Assembly (NCBI GenBank): GCA_945901125.1
Contig: CAMDKD010000018.1
Coordinates: 1-50,154 of the forward strand
Reading direction: 5' to 3'
Source: Bordetella parapertussis
GTDB lineage: Bacteria > Pseudomonadota > Gammaproteobacteria > Burkholderiales > Burkholderiaceae_C
DNA length: 50,154 nt
Both the position numbers and the translations under genes were made by a program. The notes under the pieces were generated by a model that was not told the origin of the DNA, did no database searches, and saw nothing but the letters and a program-made list of their open reading frames with translations. Numbering within the stretch: the stretch's first letter is position 1; each line of letters opens with the position of its first letter. Below, piece by piece: positions 9,901 to 18,088 of the stretch.

Positions 9901-10814
9901 TGAACAAAAAAATGCCGGCCGGTTTGCCTAAGAAAACCGCGCGCGCTTTGCTCGACATTGAAGACCGCGACTACGTGCCCATCATCCGCAACCCGCAGAC
10001 CACCAACACCGACGCTGAGGCAGTGTTTTATTTCCCCGGTTGCGGCTCCGAGCGTTTGTTCAGCCAGGTCGGTCTGGCCACCCAGGCCATGCTCTGGCAC
10101 GCGGGCGTGCAAACCGTGTTGCCGCCCGGGTATTTGTGCTGCGGCTACCCGCAACGCGGCTCGGGCCAGCAGGACAAGGCAGACAAAATCATCACTGATA
10201 ACCGGGTGCTGTTTCACCGCGTCGCCAACACCTTGAACTATTTGGACATCAAAACCGTGGTGGTCAGTTGCGGTACCTGTTTTGATCAGCTGCAAGGCTA
10301 TGAGTTCGACAAAATTTTCCCCGGCTGCCGCATCGTCGATATTCACGAGTATTTACTGGGCAAAGGCATCACGCTGCCCGGCGGCCAAGCCTATCTGTAC
10401 CACGACCCGTGTCACAGCCCGATGAAACAACAAGCGCCGATGAAAACCGTCAAAGCGCTGCTCGGTGAACAAGTGATTGAAAGCAAACGCTGCTGCGGCG
10501 AAAGCGGTGGCCTGGCGTACTCTCGCCCCGATGTGTCCACGCAAATTCGTTTTCGCAAGGAACAAGAAGTGTTGGCGGGCGAAGCCGAGATGCGCGATAA
10601 GGGCTGGGTGGCGCCCGAAGACAATATCAAGGTGCTGACTTCGTGCCCGAGTTGTTTGATCGGCCTGAACCGTTTTCAGGACGATTTACAAAACGGTTTG
10701 CTCGAAGCCGACTACATCGTGGTTGAAATGGCCAAAAAAATCCTGGGTGACAACTGGATGTCCGAGTATGTGCAACACGCCAACACCGGCGGCATCGAAC
10801 GCGTATTGGTATAA
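6936..10814 (+). CDS. Large FAD-linked oxidase / 4Fe-4S / CCG-domain fusion oxidoreductase (DUF3683 type)
   Basis: This 1292-residue protein joins several modules. The N-terminal ~160 residues match the region called DUF3683. A PCMH-type FAD domain follows with VPRGGGTGYTGGAVPL (about 214-229), then an FAD-oxidase C-terminal domain with HMHAGDGNVHTNLPV and SGEHGIGITK. Two 4Fe-4S motifs come next, CLRCGKCKPVC (about 824-834) and CTLCHKCATPCP (about 886-897), and two CCG domains (PGCGSERLF...GYLCCGYPQRGSG and DPCHSPMK...KRCCGESGG). The layout is a single-chain equivalent of GlcD plus GlcF, as in D-lactate/glycolate/2-hydroxyglutarate dehydrogenases that feed electrons to quinone. The exact substrate cannot be read from sequence. 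It leads an operon rich in ubiquinone genes, which fits a quinone-linked role. Confidence 0.9.
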   Translation: MNAPISLNHLLSGAPLGLPAHERIREIPYNYTSFSDREIVIRLLGAKAWDLLNQLRNERQTGRSARMLYEVLGDVWVVQRNPYLQDDLLDNPKRRSQLVDALNHRLNEIEKRRTPHNDPERDAMVGQLLTAARSTVHAFDEAFVNVATLRRKAQKQLSKLTAKDNIKFDGLSRVSHVTDATDWRVEYPFVVLTPDSEEEMAGLVKGCIDLGLTIVPRGGGTGYTGGAVPLTWKSAVMNTEKLEAMTEVEMKLLPGMSAPVATVWTEAGVVTQRVADAAERGGFVFAVDPTSAEASCIGGNIAMNAGGKKAVLWGTALDNLASWRMVTPNAEWLEVTRINHNMGKIHDVEVARFELQYFKADGKTPIRTETLNIPGKTFRKEGLGKDVTDKFLSGLPGIQKEGCDGLITSARWVVHRMPAHVRTVCLEFFGHARNAVPSIVEIKDFMFAEQKRSGVLLAGLEHLDDRYLKAVGYATKSKRGGLPKMVLVGDLAGDDADAVARAASEVVRIANSRSGEGFVAISPEARKKFWLDRKKTAAISRHTNAFKINEDVVIPLPRMAEYTDGIERINIELSLRNKIALCDALSDLLSKGQLPMAAVDDELERPSPELLQERVEQALAVIAGVRSLWQGWLSGIDAYFLQLQNHELRASWKTQLRVELHNLFSGAAFALLRREFDKVHQQVLKGRVWAALHMHAGDGNVHTNLPVNSDDYDMLHTAHEAVARIMALARSLDGVISGEHGIGITKLEYLTDAELQPFADYKARIDPNGHFNKGKLLRQTSAKDDMRMADLSQAYTPSFGLMGHESLIMQQSDIGAISDSIKDCLRCGKCKPVCATHVPRANLLYSPRDKILATSLLIEAFLYEEQTRRGISVKHWEEFEDVADHCTLCHKCATPCPVNIDFGEVSMNMRNLLRKMGQQSFRPASAFQSWLVGTVNPQAIQIGHQLTRLGMQAQRIANGVFTTLARKQTRQPPASIGAADIKSQVIHFVNKKMPAGLPKKTARALLDIEDRDYVPIIRNPQTTNTDAEAVFYFPGCGSERLFSQVGLATQAMLWHAGVQTVLPPGYLCCGYPQRGSGQQDKADKIITDNRVLFHRVANTLNYLDIKTVVVSCGTCFDQLQGYEFDKIFPGCRIVDIHEYLLGKGITLPGGQAYLYHDPCHSPMKQQAPMKTVKALLGEQVIESKRCCGESGGLAYSRPDVSTQIRFRKEQEVLAGEAEMRDKGWVAPEDNIKVLTSCPSCLIGLNRFQDDLQNGLLEADYIVVEMAKKILGDNWMSEYVQHANTGGIERVLV

Positions 10815-10817
10815 ATC

Positions 10818-11228
10818 ATGGCCGGCCTGCAATCCACCACCCCGCAACCCACAGACATCGTTTTGCATGGCGTTTCTAAAACCTTAGAGGTGTCGTTCGA
10901 CAACGGCCAGTCGTTTCGTTTGCCTTTTGAGTTGTTGCGGGTTTACAGCCCGTCAGCAGAAGTGCAAGGCCACGGTCCCGGGCAGGAAGTGCTGCAAACC
11001 GGCAAGCGACACGTTGGCATACTCAGTCTGGAGCCGGTCGGCAATTACGGCGTGCAACCGGCGTTCAGCGACGGTCACAACAGCGGTATTTTTTCCTGGG
11101 ACTATCTGCACTTTTTAGGTGTCAATCAGGATAATTTGTGGACGCAGTATGAACAGCGCCTGCAACAAGCCGGTGTCTTGCGTGATGCGCCTATGGCGGC
11201 GCGCGGCGGCTCTTCCTGCCATTCATAG
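10818..11228 (+). CDS. DUF971 domain protein
   Basis: The 136-residue product starts MAGLQSTTPQPTDIVLHGVSKTLEVSFDNGQSF and has the DUF971 (gamma-butyrobetaine hydroxylase N-terminal-like) pattern: LPFELLRVYSPSAEVQGHGP, KRHVGILSLEPVGNYGVQPAFSDGH and GIFSWDYLHFLG. In eukaryotic hydroxylases this fold carries a zinc site; stand-alone bacterial members have no settled function and are often encoded next to ubiE, as here. It begins 3 bp after the preceding gene and ends 8 bp before ubiE, so it is cotranscribed with both. The serine/cysteine-containing tail (GGSSCHS) is poorly conserved. Confidence 0.88.
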   Translation: MAGLQSTTPQPTDIVLHGVSKTLEVSFDNGQSFRLPFELLRVYSPSAEVQGHGPGQEVLQTGKRHVGILSLEPVGNYGVQPAFSDGHNSGIFSWDYLHFLGVNQDNLWTQYEQRLQQAGVLRDAPMAARGGSSCHS

Positions 11229-11236
11229 GACAACAC

Positions 11237-11968
11237 ATGGCCAGCACAGATTTCGGATTCAAAACCGTCGATGAGCAGGAAAAAGCACGGCGGGTGCGCG
11301 GCGTGTTCGACTCCGTCGCCGCCAAATATGACGTGATGAACGATTTGATGTCGCTGGGTTTGCACCGCGCCTGGAAGGCTTACACCTTGCTGGTGGCGAA
11401 TTTGAAACCCGGCGACAAGGTACTGGACATTGCCGGCGGCACCGGCGACATGGCGCTGGCGTTTGCCGGTAAAGTCGGCCCGGTTGGCCAGGTGGTGCAT
11501 ACCGATATCAACCTGGCCATGCTGCGCCAAGGGCGCGAGCGTTTGATTGACATTGGCGTGTTGCTGCCCACTGCAGTCTGCGACGCCGAGCAGTTGCCGT
11601 TTGCCGATCAGCACTTTGACCTGGTGTGTGTGGCCTTTGGTTTACGCAATATGACGCACAAAGACCGTGCTTTGCGTGAGATGGCGCGGGTGCTCAAGCC
11701 CGACGGCAAGCTGCTGGTCTTGGAATTCTCCAAAGTGGCCGCACCTTTAACCAAGGCGTATGACTGGTATTCGTTTGAAGTCTTGCCACGGTTGGGAAAA
11801 ATGGTCGCAGGCGATGATGCGAGTTACCGCTACCTGGCCGAGTCGATCCGCATGCACCCGGATCAGAAAAGCCTTAAAGCCCTTATGCAACAAAGTGGCT
11901 TTGCCCATGTGGACATACACAACCTCAGTCTGGGCGTGGTGGCGCTTCATGTTGGAATACGCTGTTAA
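11237..11968 (+). CDS. ubiE: Ubiquinone/menaquinone C-methyltransferase UbiE
   Basis: The 243-residue protein begins STDFGFKTVDEQEKARRVRGVFDSVAAKYDVMNDLMSLGLHRAWK, the standard UbiE N-terminus, followed by the SAM motif VLDIAGGTGDMALAFAGK, the DAEQLPFADQHFDLVCVAFGLRNMTHK segment and the YRYLAESIRMHPDQ motif. It C-methylates the benzoquinol ring using SAM. Its position upstream of ubiJ and ubiB is the usual ubiE-ubiJ-ubiB order, here with a Tim44-like gene inserted after ubiE. Confidence 0.97.
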   Translation: MASTDFGFKTVDEQEKARRVRGVFDSVAAKYDVMNDLMSLGLHRAWKAYTLLVANLKPGDKVLDIAGGTGDMALAFAGKVGPVGQVVHTDINLAMLRQGRERLIDIGVLLPTAVCDAEQLPFADQHFDLVCVAFGLRNMTHKDRALREMARVLKPDGKLLVLEFSKVAAPLTKAYDWYSFEVLPRLGKMVAGDDASYRYLAESIRMHPDQKSLKALMQQSGFAHVDIHNLSLGVVALHVGIRC

Positions 11969-12002
11969 TGTGTCTGGTATTGTTTTACGGAGTTCTTGTC
12001 AA

Positions 12003-12965
12003 ATGAAATTCTTCAGTGTTGTACTTGCCCTTTTCATGCTGCTGGCCAGCGTGCACGCAGATGCCGCCAAGCGTTTCGGCGGCGGTAAATCTTTCGGCCA
12101 GCAATCCGGCAACGTGACCCAGCGAGAAGCCGGCCGTTCTGCCCCGAATGCAGCGCCTAACGCAGCACCTTCGTCTGCACCGGCCGCACCGCTTGCCGCT
12201 GCCCCGCGTCGACCTTGGGGCGCCATGCTCGGCGGTCTGGCCGCAGGACTGGGCTTGGCCTGGCTGGCGCACTCAATGGGCTTCGGTGCCGAATTCGGAC
12301 AATTACTGATGTTTGGGTTGATTGCCATGGCGGTGGTGGCGCTGATCGGTTTCTTCATGCGCAGACGCGGGCCGCAGACGCCTGCCGACCCCTACGCCTA
12401 TGGCGGCGCAGGTTCATCCACCAACCCCGGCAACGTGCCGCAGTACAACCCGGCCAAGATCGGTAACGATGCCTCGGCCCGTCCTTGGGAACAGAACAAC
12501 ACCACGTTTGACAGCTCTGCACCCGCGCGTTCAGGTGTGCGCATAGGCTCATCCTTGATCGGCGGCAGCCAAAACTGGTTTATTCCCGCTGACTTTGACG
12601 TGCAAGGCTTTGTGTCTGCCGCCAAGCAAAATTTCATCAGTCTGCAGGCGGCCTGGGACCGGTCCGACATTCCAGCTTTACGTGCCATGATGACCGACAG
12701 CATGCTGCACGAAATTCAAGCCCAGCTGGCTGAGCGTGAAACCCTGGTGCAAGGCCCAAATACCACCGAGGTGGTGATGATTGAAGCCCAGTTGCTGGGC
12801 ATCGAAGACTTGGGCGAAGGCTATATGGCCAGCATCGAGTTCTCCGGCATGATCCGCGAAGAAGCCAATGCCGCTCCCAGCCCGTTCCGCGAGGTGTGGA
12901 ACATGACCAAGCCAAAAACCGGTGGCAGTGGCTGGCTGGTTGCCGGGGTGCAGGCCTTGCAATAA
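12003..12965 (+). CDS. Tim44-like domain membrane protein
   Basis: From ATG at 12003 the product is 320 residues: a signal peptide (MKFFSVVLALFMLLASVHADA), an Ala/Pro-rich linker (about 45-70), two hydrophobic segments (about 73-90 and 100-119), a basic MRRRG stop-transfer, a second flexible linker, and a C-terminal Tim44/MBA1-like domain (about 205-320) ending in a LVAGVQALQ strand. Such proteins are common next to ubiE-ubiB in betaproteobacteria; their role is not established. The longer upstream frame that overlaps ubiE is not used, because the signal peptide fixes the start here. Confidence 0.88.
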   Translation: MKFFSVVLALFMLLASVHADAAKRFGGGKSFGQQSGNVTQREAGRSAPNAAPNAAPSSAPAAPLAAAPRRPWGAMLGGLAAGLGLAWLAHSMGFGAEFGQLLMFGLIAMAVVALIGFFMRRRGPQTPADPYAYGGAGSSTNPGNVPQYNPAKIGNDASARPWEQNNTTFDSSAPARSGVRIGSSLIGGSQNWFIPADFDVQGFVSAAKQNFISLQAAWDRSDIPALRAMMTDSMLHEIQAQLAERETLVQGPNTTEVVMIEAQLLGIEDLGEGYMASIEFSGMIREEANAAPSPFREVWNMTKPKTGGSGWLVAGVQALQ

Positions 12966-12997
12966 TGCAGGCTGATTGACTCAACAAACACAAATAC

Positions 12998-13513
12998 ATG
13001 GCCTTTGCTTCCCCGCTTGCAGACTTGCCTGCCCGTTTGACCAGTTTGCTCGGGGAGTTCAAATTTCCTGACTGGCTGCAGCATGAACTCCAAGACAAGT
13101 TGGTCTTGCTGCTCAACCATCTATTAGGTCAGGAGCCTGCGGCGCTTGAGCGGTTGCGACGCCAACAAGGCCGCTGCGTGCAACTCAGCTGGCGTGAGTA
13201 CCGGCTGCAATGGCTGATCACGCCTGCCGGTTTGTTTGAGCGCGCCGCCGCAGATGCCGAAGCCGATTTGCGTTTGCATGTGAATGAAGCCTCACCGGTA
13301 TCGCTGTTACAGGGCTTGGTCAAAGGTGAAAAACCTGCCATGCGCATAGACGGCGACGTCATGCTGGCTGCAGATATCAACTGGCTGGTCGACCATGTGC
13401 GCTGGGACATGGAAGAAGATTTGTCGCGCGTGTTCGGCGACGCCACCGCGCACCACATGGCTGCTTTCTTCAAACGCATCGCATCCGCCATGCGCGAGTT
13501 CGTCGCCAAATGA
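12998..13513 (+). CDS. ubiJ: Ubiquinone biosynthesis accessory factor UbiJ (SCP2 domain)
   Basis: The 171-residue protein has an SCP2-like lipid-binding core (about residues 30-130: LQWLITPAGLFERAAADAEADLRLHVNEASPVSLLQGLVKGEKPAMRIDGDVMLA, read in parts) and a C-terminal helical tail ending AHHMAAFFKRIASAMREFVAK. UbiJ with UbiK organises a soluble complex of late ubiquinone enzymes around the lipid intermediates. Identity is supported by its place between ubiE and ubiB and by the ATGA overlap with ubiB at 13510-13513, which implies translational coupling. Confidence 0.9.
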   Translation: MAFASPLADLPARLTSLLGEFKFPDWLQHELQDKLVLLLNHLLGQEPAALERLRRQQGRCVQLSWREYRLQWLITPAGLFERAAADAEADLRLHVNEASPVSLLQGLVKGEKPAMRIDGDVMLAADINWLVDHVRWDMEEDLSRVFGDATAHHMAAFFKRIASAMREFVAK

Positions 13514-15078
13514 CACGCCTGTACCGGGGCGTTTTCATTCTGTGGATAGTGCTGCGCTTCGGGCTAGATGAACTGCTGCTGTCCGGCTTTAAACAACCCT
13601 GGCTGATCCGCTTCACGCGCGTACTCACCATAGGCCGCAACCTGAGTGCGCCGCGCGGCCAGCGATTGCGCCAGGCGCTGGAACATTTAGGCCCTATTTT
13701 TGTCAAACTCGGCCAGGTGCTGTCGACCCGGCGCGACCTGCTGCCCAACGACATCGCCGATGAACTGGCCAAGCTGCAAGACCAGGTGCCGCCATTCCCC
13801 TCAGACGTGGCGGTGGCTTCGATTGAACGCGCCTTCGGCCGGCGTGTGGATGAAATTTTCAGCCGCTTTGACCGGGTGCCGGTGGCCAGCGCATCGATTG
13901 CGCAAGTGCATTTCGCCAGCCTGAGAAACAGCAGCGGTCAGGAGCGCGAAGTCGCGGTCAAGGTGCTGCGCCCGGGCATGCTCAAGGTCATAGACAAAGA
14001 CCTTGAGCTGATGCACACCATGGCCACCTGGCTGGACCGTTTGTCCACCGACGGCAAACGCTTAAAACCGCGTGAAGTGGTCGCCGAGTTCGACAAATAC
14101 CTGCACGACGAGCTCGATCTGGTGCGCGAAGCCTCCAACGCCACGCAACTGCGCCGCAATATGGAAGGGCTGAATCTGGTCTTGATCCCTGAAATGGTCT
14201 GGGATTACTGCACCCGCGAAGTCATCGTCATGGAACGCATGTACGGTCTTCCTATCAGCCATGTGGATGCGTTGCGGCAGGCGGGCGTGGACATCCCTAA
14301 GCTGGCGCGTGATGGCGTCACTATTTTCTTTACCCAGGTGTTTCGCGATGGTTTTTTTCACGCCGACATGCACCCGGGCAATATCCAAGTCAGTGTGGCG
14401 CCGGCCACTTTCGGTCGGTATGTGTCGTTAGATTTCGGCATCGTCGGCACCTTGACCGAGTTCGACAAAGAATACCTGGCGCAAAACTTCACCGCATTTT
14501 TTCGCCGCGATTACAAGCGCGTGGCCGAGTTGCATATCGAATCGGGCTGGGTACCGGCGCATACGCGTGTCGACGAACTTGAGTCAGCCATCCGCTCCGT
14601 TTGTGAGCCCTACTTCGACCGGCCCTTGAAAGAGATTTCATTGGGTATGGTGTTGATGCGTTTGTTCCAGACCTCGCGCCGCTTTCAAGTCGAGATACAA
14701 CCGCAGCTCGTGCTGCTGCAAAAAACCCTGCTCAATATCGAAGGCCTGGGCCGCCAGCTCGACCCCGAGCTGGATTTGTGGAGCACGGCCAAACCGTTTT
14801 TGGAAAAATGGATGCTCGAGCAAATCGGGCCGCAGCGTTTGTGGAAACAGCTGAAAGACGAAGCGCCGCGATTGGCGAAAATGCTGCCTGAAATACCGCG
14901 TCTGGTGCACGCTTTTTTACAGCGCGACCACGAAGAAGAACGCCGGCAGCTGATGGACTTGATCCGCATGCAGCAACGCACCAACCGCACGCTGCAAGCT
15001 ATTTTGCTGTTGGCGCTGGGCTTTTTTGCCGGTATGGTGTTGACTGCGTTGCTGGGCGCGTGGAGCCTGGGAATTTGA
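13510..15078 (+). CDS. ubiB: Ubiquinone biosynthesis ATPase/kinase-like protein UbiB
   Basis: This 522-residue ADCK-family protein shows the KxGQ-type motif LGPIFVKLGQVLSTRRDLLP, the alanine-rich loop VASASIAQVH, AVKVLRPGM with the conserved lysine, the catalytic-loop HADMHPGNIQV and the metal-binding LDFGIVG. Two C-terminal hydrophobic segments (ILLLALGFFAGMVLTALLGAW region) anchor it to the inner membrane. UbiB has ATPase activity and is needed for ubiquinone synthesis, probably by extracting lipid precursors from the membrane. It is the last gene of the operon and ends one base before the convergent potI stop. Confidence 0.96.
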   Translation: MTRLYRGVFILWIVLRFGLDELLLSGFKQPWLIRFTRVLTIGRNLSAPRGQRLRQALEHLGPIFVKLGQVLSTRRDLLPNDIADELAKLQDQVPPFPSDVAVASIERAFGRRVDEIFSRFDRVPVASASIAQVHFASLRNSSGQEREVAVKVLRPGMLKVIDKDLELMHTMATWLDRLSTDGKRLKPREVVAEFDKYLHDELDLVREASNATQLRRNMEGLNLVLIPEMVWDYCTREVIVMERMYGLPISHVDALRQAGVDIPKLARDGVTIFFTQVFRDGFFHADMHPGNIQVSVAPATFGRYVSLDFGIVGTLTEFDKEYLAQNFTAFFRRDYKRVAELHIESGWVPAHTRVDELESAIRSVCEPYFDRPLKEISLGMVLMRLFQTSRRFQVEIQPQLVLLQKTLLNIEGLGRQLDPELDLWSTAKPFLEKWMLEQIGPQRLWKQLKDEAPRLAKMLPEIPRLVHAFLQRDHEEERRQLMDLIRMQQRTNRTLQAILLLALGFFAGMVLTALLGAWSLGI

Positions 15079-15906
15079 TTAATCTTCCGGCTGCATGCTG
15101 GTTTTGCGCGACTGGCGCGCAATTTGAATACCGTAAATCACCACGGCCAGTGTGACGGCCAGCATCAACAGACTGGCGGCGGCATAAATCGAGGGGTTGA
15201 CCCCGCGCCTGGCGTAATTGAAGATGACTTGCGGCAAGGTGGTGACGCCGGGGCCGGCCAGAAATTCTGAAATCACCACGTCGTCAAACGACAAAGTGAA
15301 GGTGAGCAACCAGGCCGCCAGCAGGGCTTGTGTCATGTTTGGCAAGGTCACCAGGAAAAACACTTGAAACGGCCGGCAACCCAAGTCCAGCGCGGCTTCT
15401 TCTATGGATCGGTCCATTTCCTTGAGGCGCGATTGAATCACCACGCTGGCATAGGCCATGCCCAGCAACGCATGACCGAGCACGATGGTGAAAGTGCCGC
15501 GCTCCGGCCAGCCGAACATGCGCTCCATGCCTACAAACAACAGCAGCAGCGACAGGCCGATAATGACCTCGGGCATGACCAGCGGCGAGGACAACATGGC
15601 GTTGAAGAGGGTACGCCCCCGGAAGTTGCCAAAACGCACCAGCGCGAAAGCCGCCAGCGTGGCGAGCACCGTGCCCAAGGTGGCGCTCATCAAGGCCACG
15701 TTCAAAGACAGCGAGAAACCCTCGACCAGCCGCGAGTCGTTCCACAGCGCCTGGTACCAGCGCAGCGAAAAGCCGGTGAACACACTGTCCTGGCGCGTGC
15801 TGTTGAAAGAGAACACCACCAAAAATAACAGCGGCAGGTAGAAAAACGCAAACACGCCGCTCAGCCACAAACTGCTGATGTGTCGCTTCAGCCACGAGGT
15901 GATCAT
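15079..15906 (-). CDS. potI: Polyamine ABC transporter permease PotI
   Basis: The 275-residue protein has six hydrophobic segments and the permease EAA loop DRSIEEAALDLGCRPFQVFFLVTLPN that contacts the ATPase. FNSTRQDSVFTGFSLRWYQALWND and SEFLAGPGVTTLPQVIFNYARRGVNPSIYAAASLL are typical of PotI/PotC. It pairs with PotH to form the membrane channel for putrescine or spermidine. It overlaps the potH stop by 4 bp, so the two are translationally coupled. Confidence 0.93.
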   Translation of the reverse strand: MITSWLKRHISSLWLSGVFAFFYLPLLFLVVFSFNSTRQDSVFTGFSLRWYQALWNDSRLVEGFSLSLNVALMSATLGTVLATLAAFALVRFGNFRGRTLFNAMLSSPLVMPEVIIGLSLLLLFVGMERMFGWPERGTFTIVLGHALLGMAYASVVIQSRLKEMDRSIEEAALDLGCRPFQVFFLVTLPNMTQALLAAWLLTFTLSFDDVVISEFLAGPGVTTLPQVIFNYARRGVNPSIYAAASLLMLAVTLAVVIYGIQIARQSRKTSMQPED

Positions 15907-16847
15907 GCGGACAACTCCTGCTCGGCCTTGCGGGTGACGCGCTGGTTGTACCAGGCCAGCGGCATCACCACGCCGACGATCATGGCGATAGCCAGCGCAC
16001 TGGCGCGCGGCCAGTTGTTGCTGCTGAACATCTCGTCCCAGACCACACGACCAATCATCAGATTTTCAGCGCCGCCCAGCAAAGACGGAATAACGAATTC
16101 ACCCAGACAAGGAATGAAAACCAGCATGGAACCGGCGACGATGCCGGAACGGCTGAGCGGCACGGTCACCAGCCAAAAGGTTTGCCAGGGAGTGGCGCCC
16201 AGGTCTTGCGAGGCCTCGAGCAGGCGTTGATCCAGCTTGACCAGGTTGGCGTAAAGCGGCAGCACCATGAAGGGCAGATAAACATAAGTCATGCCCACCA
16301 GCATGGACACGTCGTTGTAAAGCATTTGTATGGGTTCGGCGGTGATACCCAGAAAAATCAGCATGTGGTTGATGATGCCTTGGTCGGTCAGCAAGCCCTT
16401 CCATGCGTACACACGCAACAGGAACGAGGTCCAAAACGGCAGCATGACCATCAGCAGCAGCAAGGGCCGCACCGATGGTTTGCTGCGGGCAAGAAAGTAG
16501 GCGAACGGGTAACCGAAAAACAGGCAAAGCAAGGTGGTCCACAGCGCGTATTTGAGCGACAGCAGGTAAGACTCGGTGTACAAGGTTTGTAACCAGCCGC
16601 TGTCGGCATCATGCAAGAGCGAAACGTAATTGGATAACTTTAGATGCAGCGACACCTGTCCGTTGTCGCTGGCGATGATGGGCGCAAAAGGATTCAGTCC
16701 TTCGCCCATGTCGGTCACGCTGATGCGCAACAAAATGAAAAACGGTACCGCGAAAAACAGCAGCAGCCAAAACCAGGGAACTGTGAGCACCAGGCTGCGG
16801 CCGTGGCGCAGAAACATATGGCTGAAAAATCCCGAGACTTTGGTCAT
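15903..16847 (-). CDS. potH: Polyamine ABC transporter permease PotH
   Basis: The 314-residue inner-membrane protein has an N-terminal hydrophobic segment (TVPWFWLLLFFAVPFFILLRISVTDM), the PotB/PotH core with YLLSLKYALWTTLLCLFFGYPFAYFLAR, the EAA loop LLEASQDLGATPWQTFWLVTVPLSRSGI and a C-terminal GEFVIPSLLGGAENLMIGRVVWDEMFSSNNWPRASALA. These features mark the PotH/PotB subfamily. It starts 69 bp after potF, beyond a terminator-like hairpin. No potG/potA ATPase gene lies between the binding protein and the permeases, where E. coli potFGHI has it. Confidence 0.93.
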   Translation of the reverse strand: MTKVSGFFSHMFLRHGRSLVLTVPWFWLLLFFAVPFFILLRISVTDMGEGLNPFAPIIASDNGQVSLHLKLSNYVSLLHDADSGWLQTLYTESYLLSLKYALWTTLLCLFFGYPFAYFLARSKPSVRPLLLLMVMLPFWTSFLLRVYAWKGLLTDQGIINHMLIFLGITAEPIQMLYNDVSMLVGMTYVYLPFMVLPLYANLVKLDQRLLEASQDLGATPWQTFWLVTVPLSRSGIVAGSMLVFIPCLGEFVIPSLLGGAENLMIGRVVWDEMFSSNNWPRASALAIAMIVGVVMPLAWYNQRVTRKAEQELSA

Positions 16848-16866
16848 GGCAGGTACTCAACCCCTA

Positions 16867-16910
16867 CAAAAGAAAAGGCGGGCAGCGCAAGCATTGACGG
16901 CGCCCGCCTT
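16867..16910 (-). terminator. Intrinsic-terminator-like hairpin after potF
   Basis: On the minus strand the arms AAGGCGGGC and GCCCGCCTT (9 bp, perfect) enclose an 18-nt loop and are followed by TTCTTTTG. It lies immediately after the potF stop and before potH. It would end most transcripts after potF, raising binding-protein dosage over permease, as is common in ABC operons. Confidence 0.8.
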
Positions 16911-16916
16911 CATGGC

Positions 16917-18050
16917 TTACTTGCCTTTCTTGAAGCTGGTGTAAACAGCCGTCATGGACTCGCGCGTGGCGTTGCCCAGGGCGGCCGGGGATACCATCAA
17001 AGCCAGGTTGGCTTCGTCAGGGAAGACGGCTTTGTTTTGCGCGACTTCAGGTGAGACGAGTGCAACGCTGTCTTTGTTGGCTGTGGGGTAGCCCAACTCA
17101 TTGGTTTGAGAAGCGGAGACTTCAGCTTTCAGGTAGTAGTTAATGAAAGCCATGGCGTTGTTCGGGTGTTTGGCATCTGCGGGCACTGCGATATTGTCAA
17201 AAAAGATCAGGCCGCCGGTTTTGGGCAGCAATACTTCGATGTCATGTCCGCTTTTGTTCTCTTTGGCACGGGCTGCAGCCTGATTGAAGTCACCGGCCCA
17301 GCCCAAAGCCACGCACGCCTTGCCACCAGCCAGATCGTCGATCATGGTGCTGGTGAACAAACGGATGTCTTTGCGCACCTTGGCCAGCATCTCACCGGCA
17401 GCTTTGTGGTCAGCCGCGTCTTCAGAGTAAGCGTTTTTGCCGATGTAATGCAGAGCAGGCGGCAGGATTTCGGTGGGTGAATCCAGGAAAGCAATGCCGC
17501 AGGATTTGAGCTTGCTGGTGTAGGTCGGGTTGAACACCAGGTCCCAGGCGTTGTCCGGCATGGGTGTGCTGCCCAGCGCCTTGGCGACCTTGGCCTTGTT
17601 GATGGCCACGGTGGTGAAACTCCAGGCCCAGGGGATGACGTGTTCGTTGCCAGGATCGACGCCGACCAGTTTGGACATCAAATTGGGATCCAGGTTTTTG
17701 TAATTCGGGATTTGGGCTTTGTCCAGCTTTTTCAGCAGACCGGCTTCGACTTGAGCTTTGACAAACACAGAACCGGGCACCACGATGTCAAAACCAGTGT
17801 TGCCGGCCACCAGTTTGGCTTGCAGCGCTTCGTTGGTTTCAAAGGTCTGGTAATTGACTTTGATGCCGGTGTCTTTCTCGAAATTGGCGATCAGGTCTGG
17901 CGCCACGTAATCCGGCCAGTTATAAATATTGAGTACTTTTTCTTCGGTGTTGACAGCAGCAGCAGGCGCGGCAGCCTTGGGTTCTTCTTTTTTGCTGCAG
18001 GCGGCAAGGGCCAGCGCGGCCAATAAGACAAGTGAAAAGCGGTGCATCAT
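16917..18050 (-). CDS. potF: Polyamine-binding protein PotF/PotD family (lipoprotein)
   Basis: The protein starts MMHRFSLVLLAALALAACSKKEE; the lipobox LAAC puts the acylated cysteine near residue 18, so it is a membrane-tethered binding protein. LNIYNWPDYVAPDLIANFEKDTGIKVNYQTFETNEALQAKLVAG, LIFFDNIAVPADAKHPNNAMAFINYYL and ASQTNELGYPTANK are hallmarks of PotF/PotD. I chose ATG at 18050 because GGAG lies 7 nt before it; a longer frame to 18101 lacks a signal peptide start. The length of about 377 residues fits the family. It feeds PotH/PotI; the ATPase must be encoded elsewhere. Confidence 0.94.
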   Translation of the reverse strand: MMHRFSLVLLAALALAACSKKEEPKAAAPAAAVNTEEKVLNIYNWPDYVAPDLIANFEKDTGIKVNYQTFETNEALQAKLVAGNTGFDIVVPGSVFVKAQVEAGLLKKLDKAQIPNYKNLDPNLMSKLVGVDPGNEHVIPWAWSFTTVAINKAKVAKALGSTPMPDNAWDLVFNPTYTSKLKSCGIAFLDSPTEILPPALHYIGKNAYSEDAADHKAAGEMLAKVRKDIRLFTSTMIDDLAGGKACVALGWAGDFNQAAARAKENKSGHDIEVLLPKTGGLIFFDNIAVPADAKHPNNAMAFINYYLKAEVSASQTNELGYPTANKDSVALVSPEVAQNKAVFPDEANLALMVSPAALGNATRESMTAVYTSFKKGK

Positions 18051-18088
18051 AGGAAAACTCCATGAAAAGAGTGGGAATGGGTTTGGTA

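Noticed and set aside
11760..12002. Longer N-terminus of the Tim44-like protein overlapping ubiE
   Set aside because: The signal peptide starting at 12003 and the conserved ubiE 3' end show that the upstream part is not translated as this protein.
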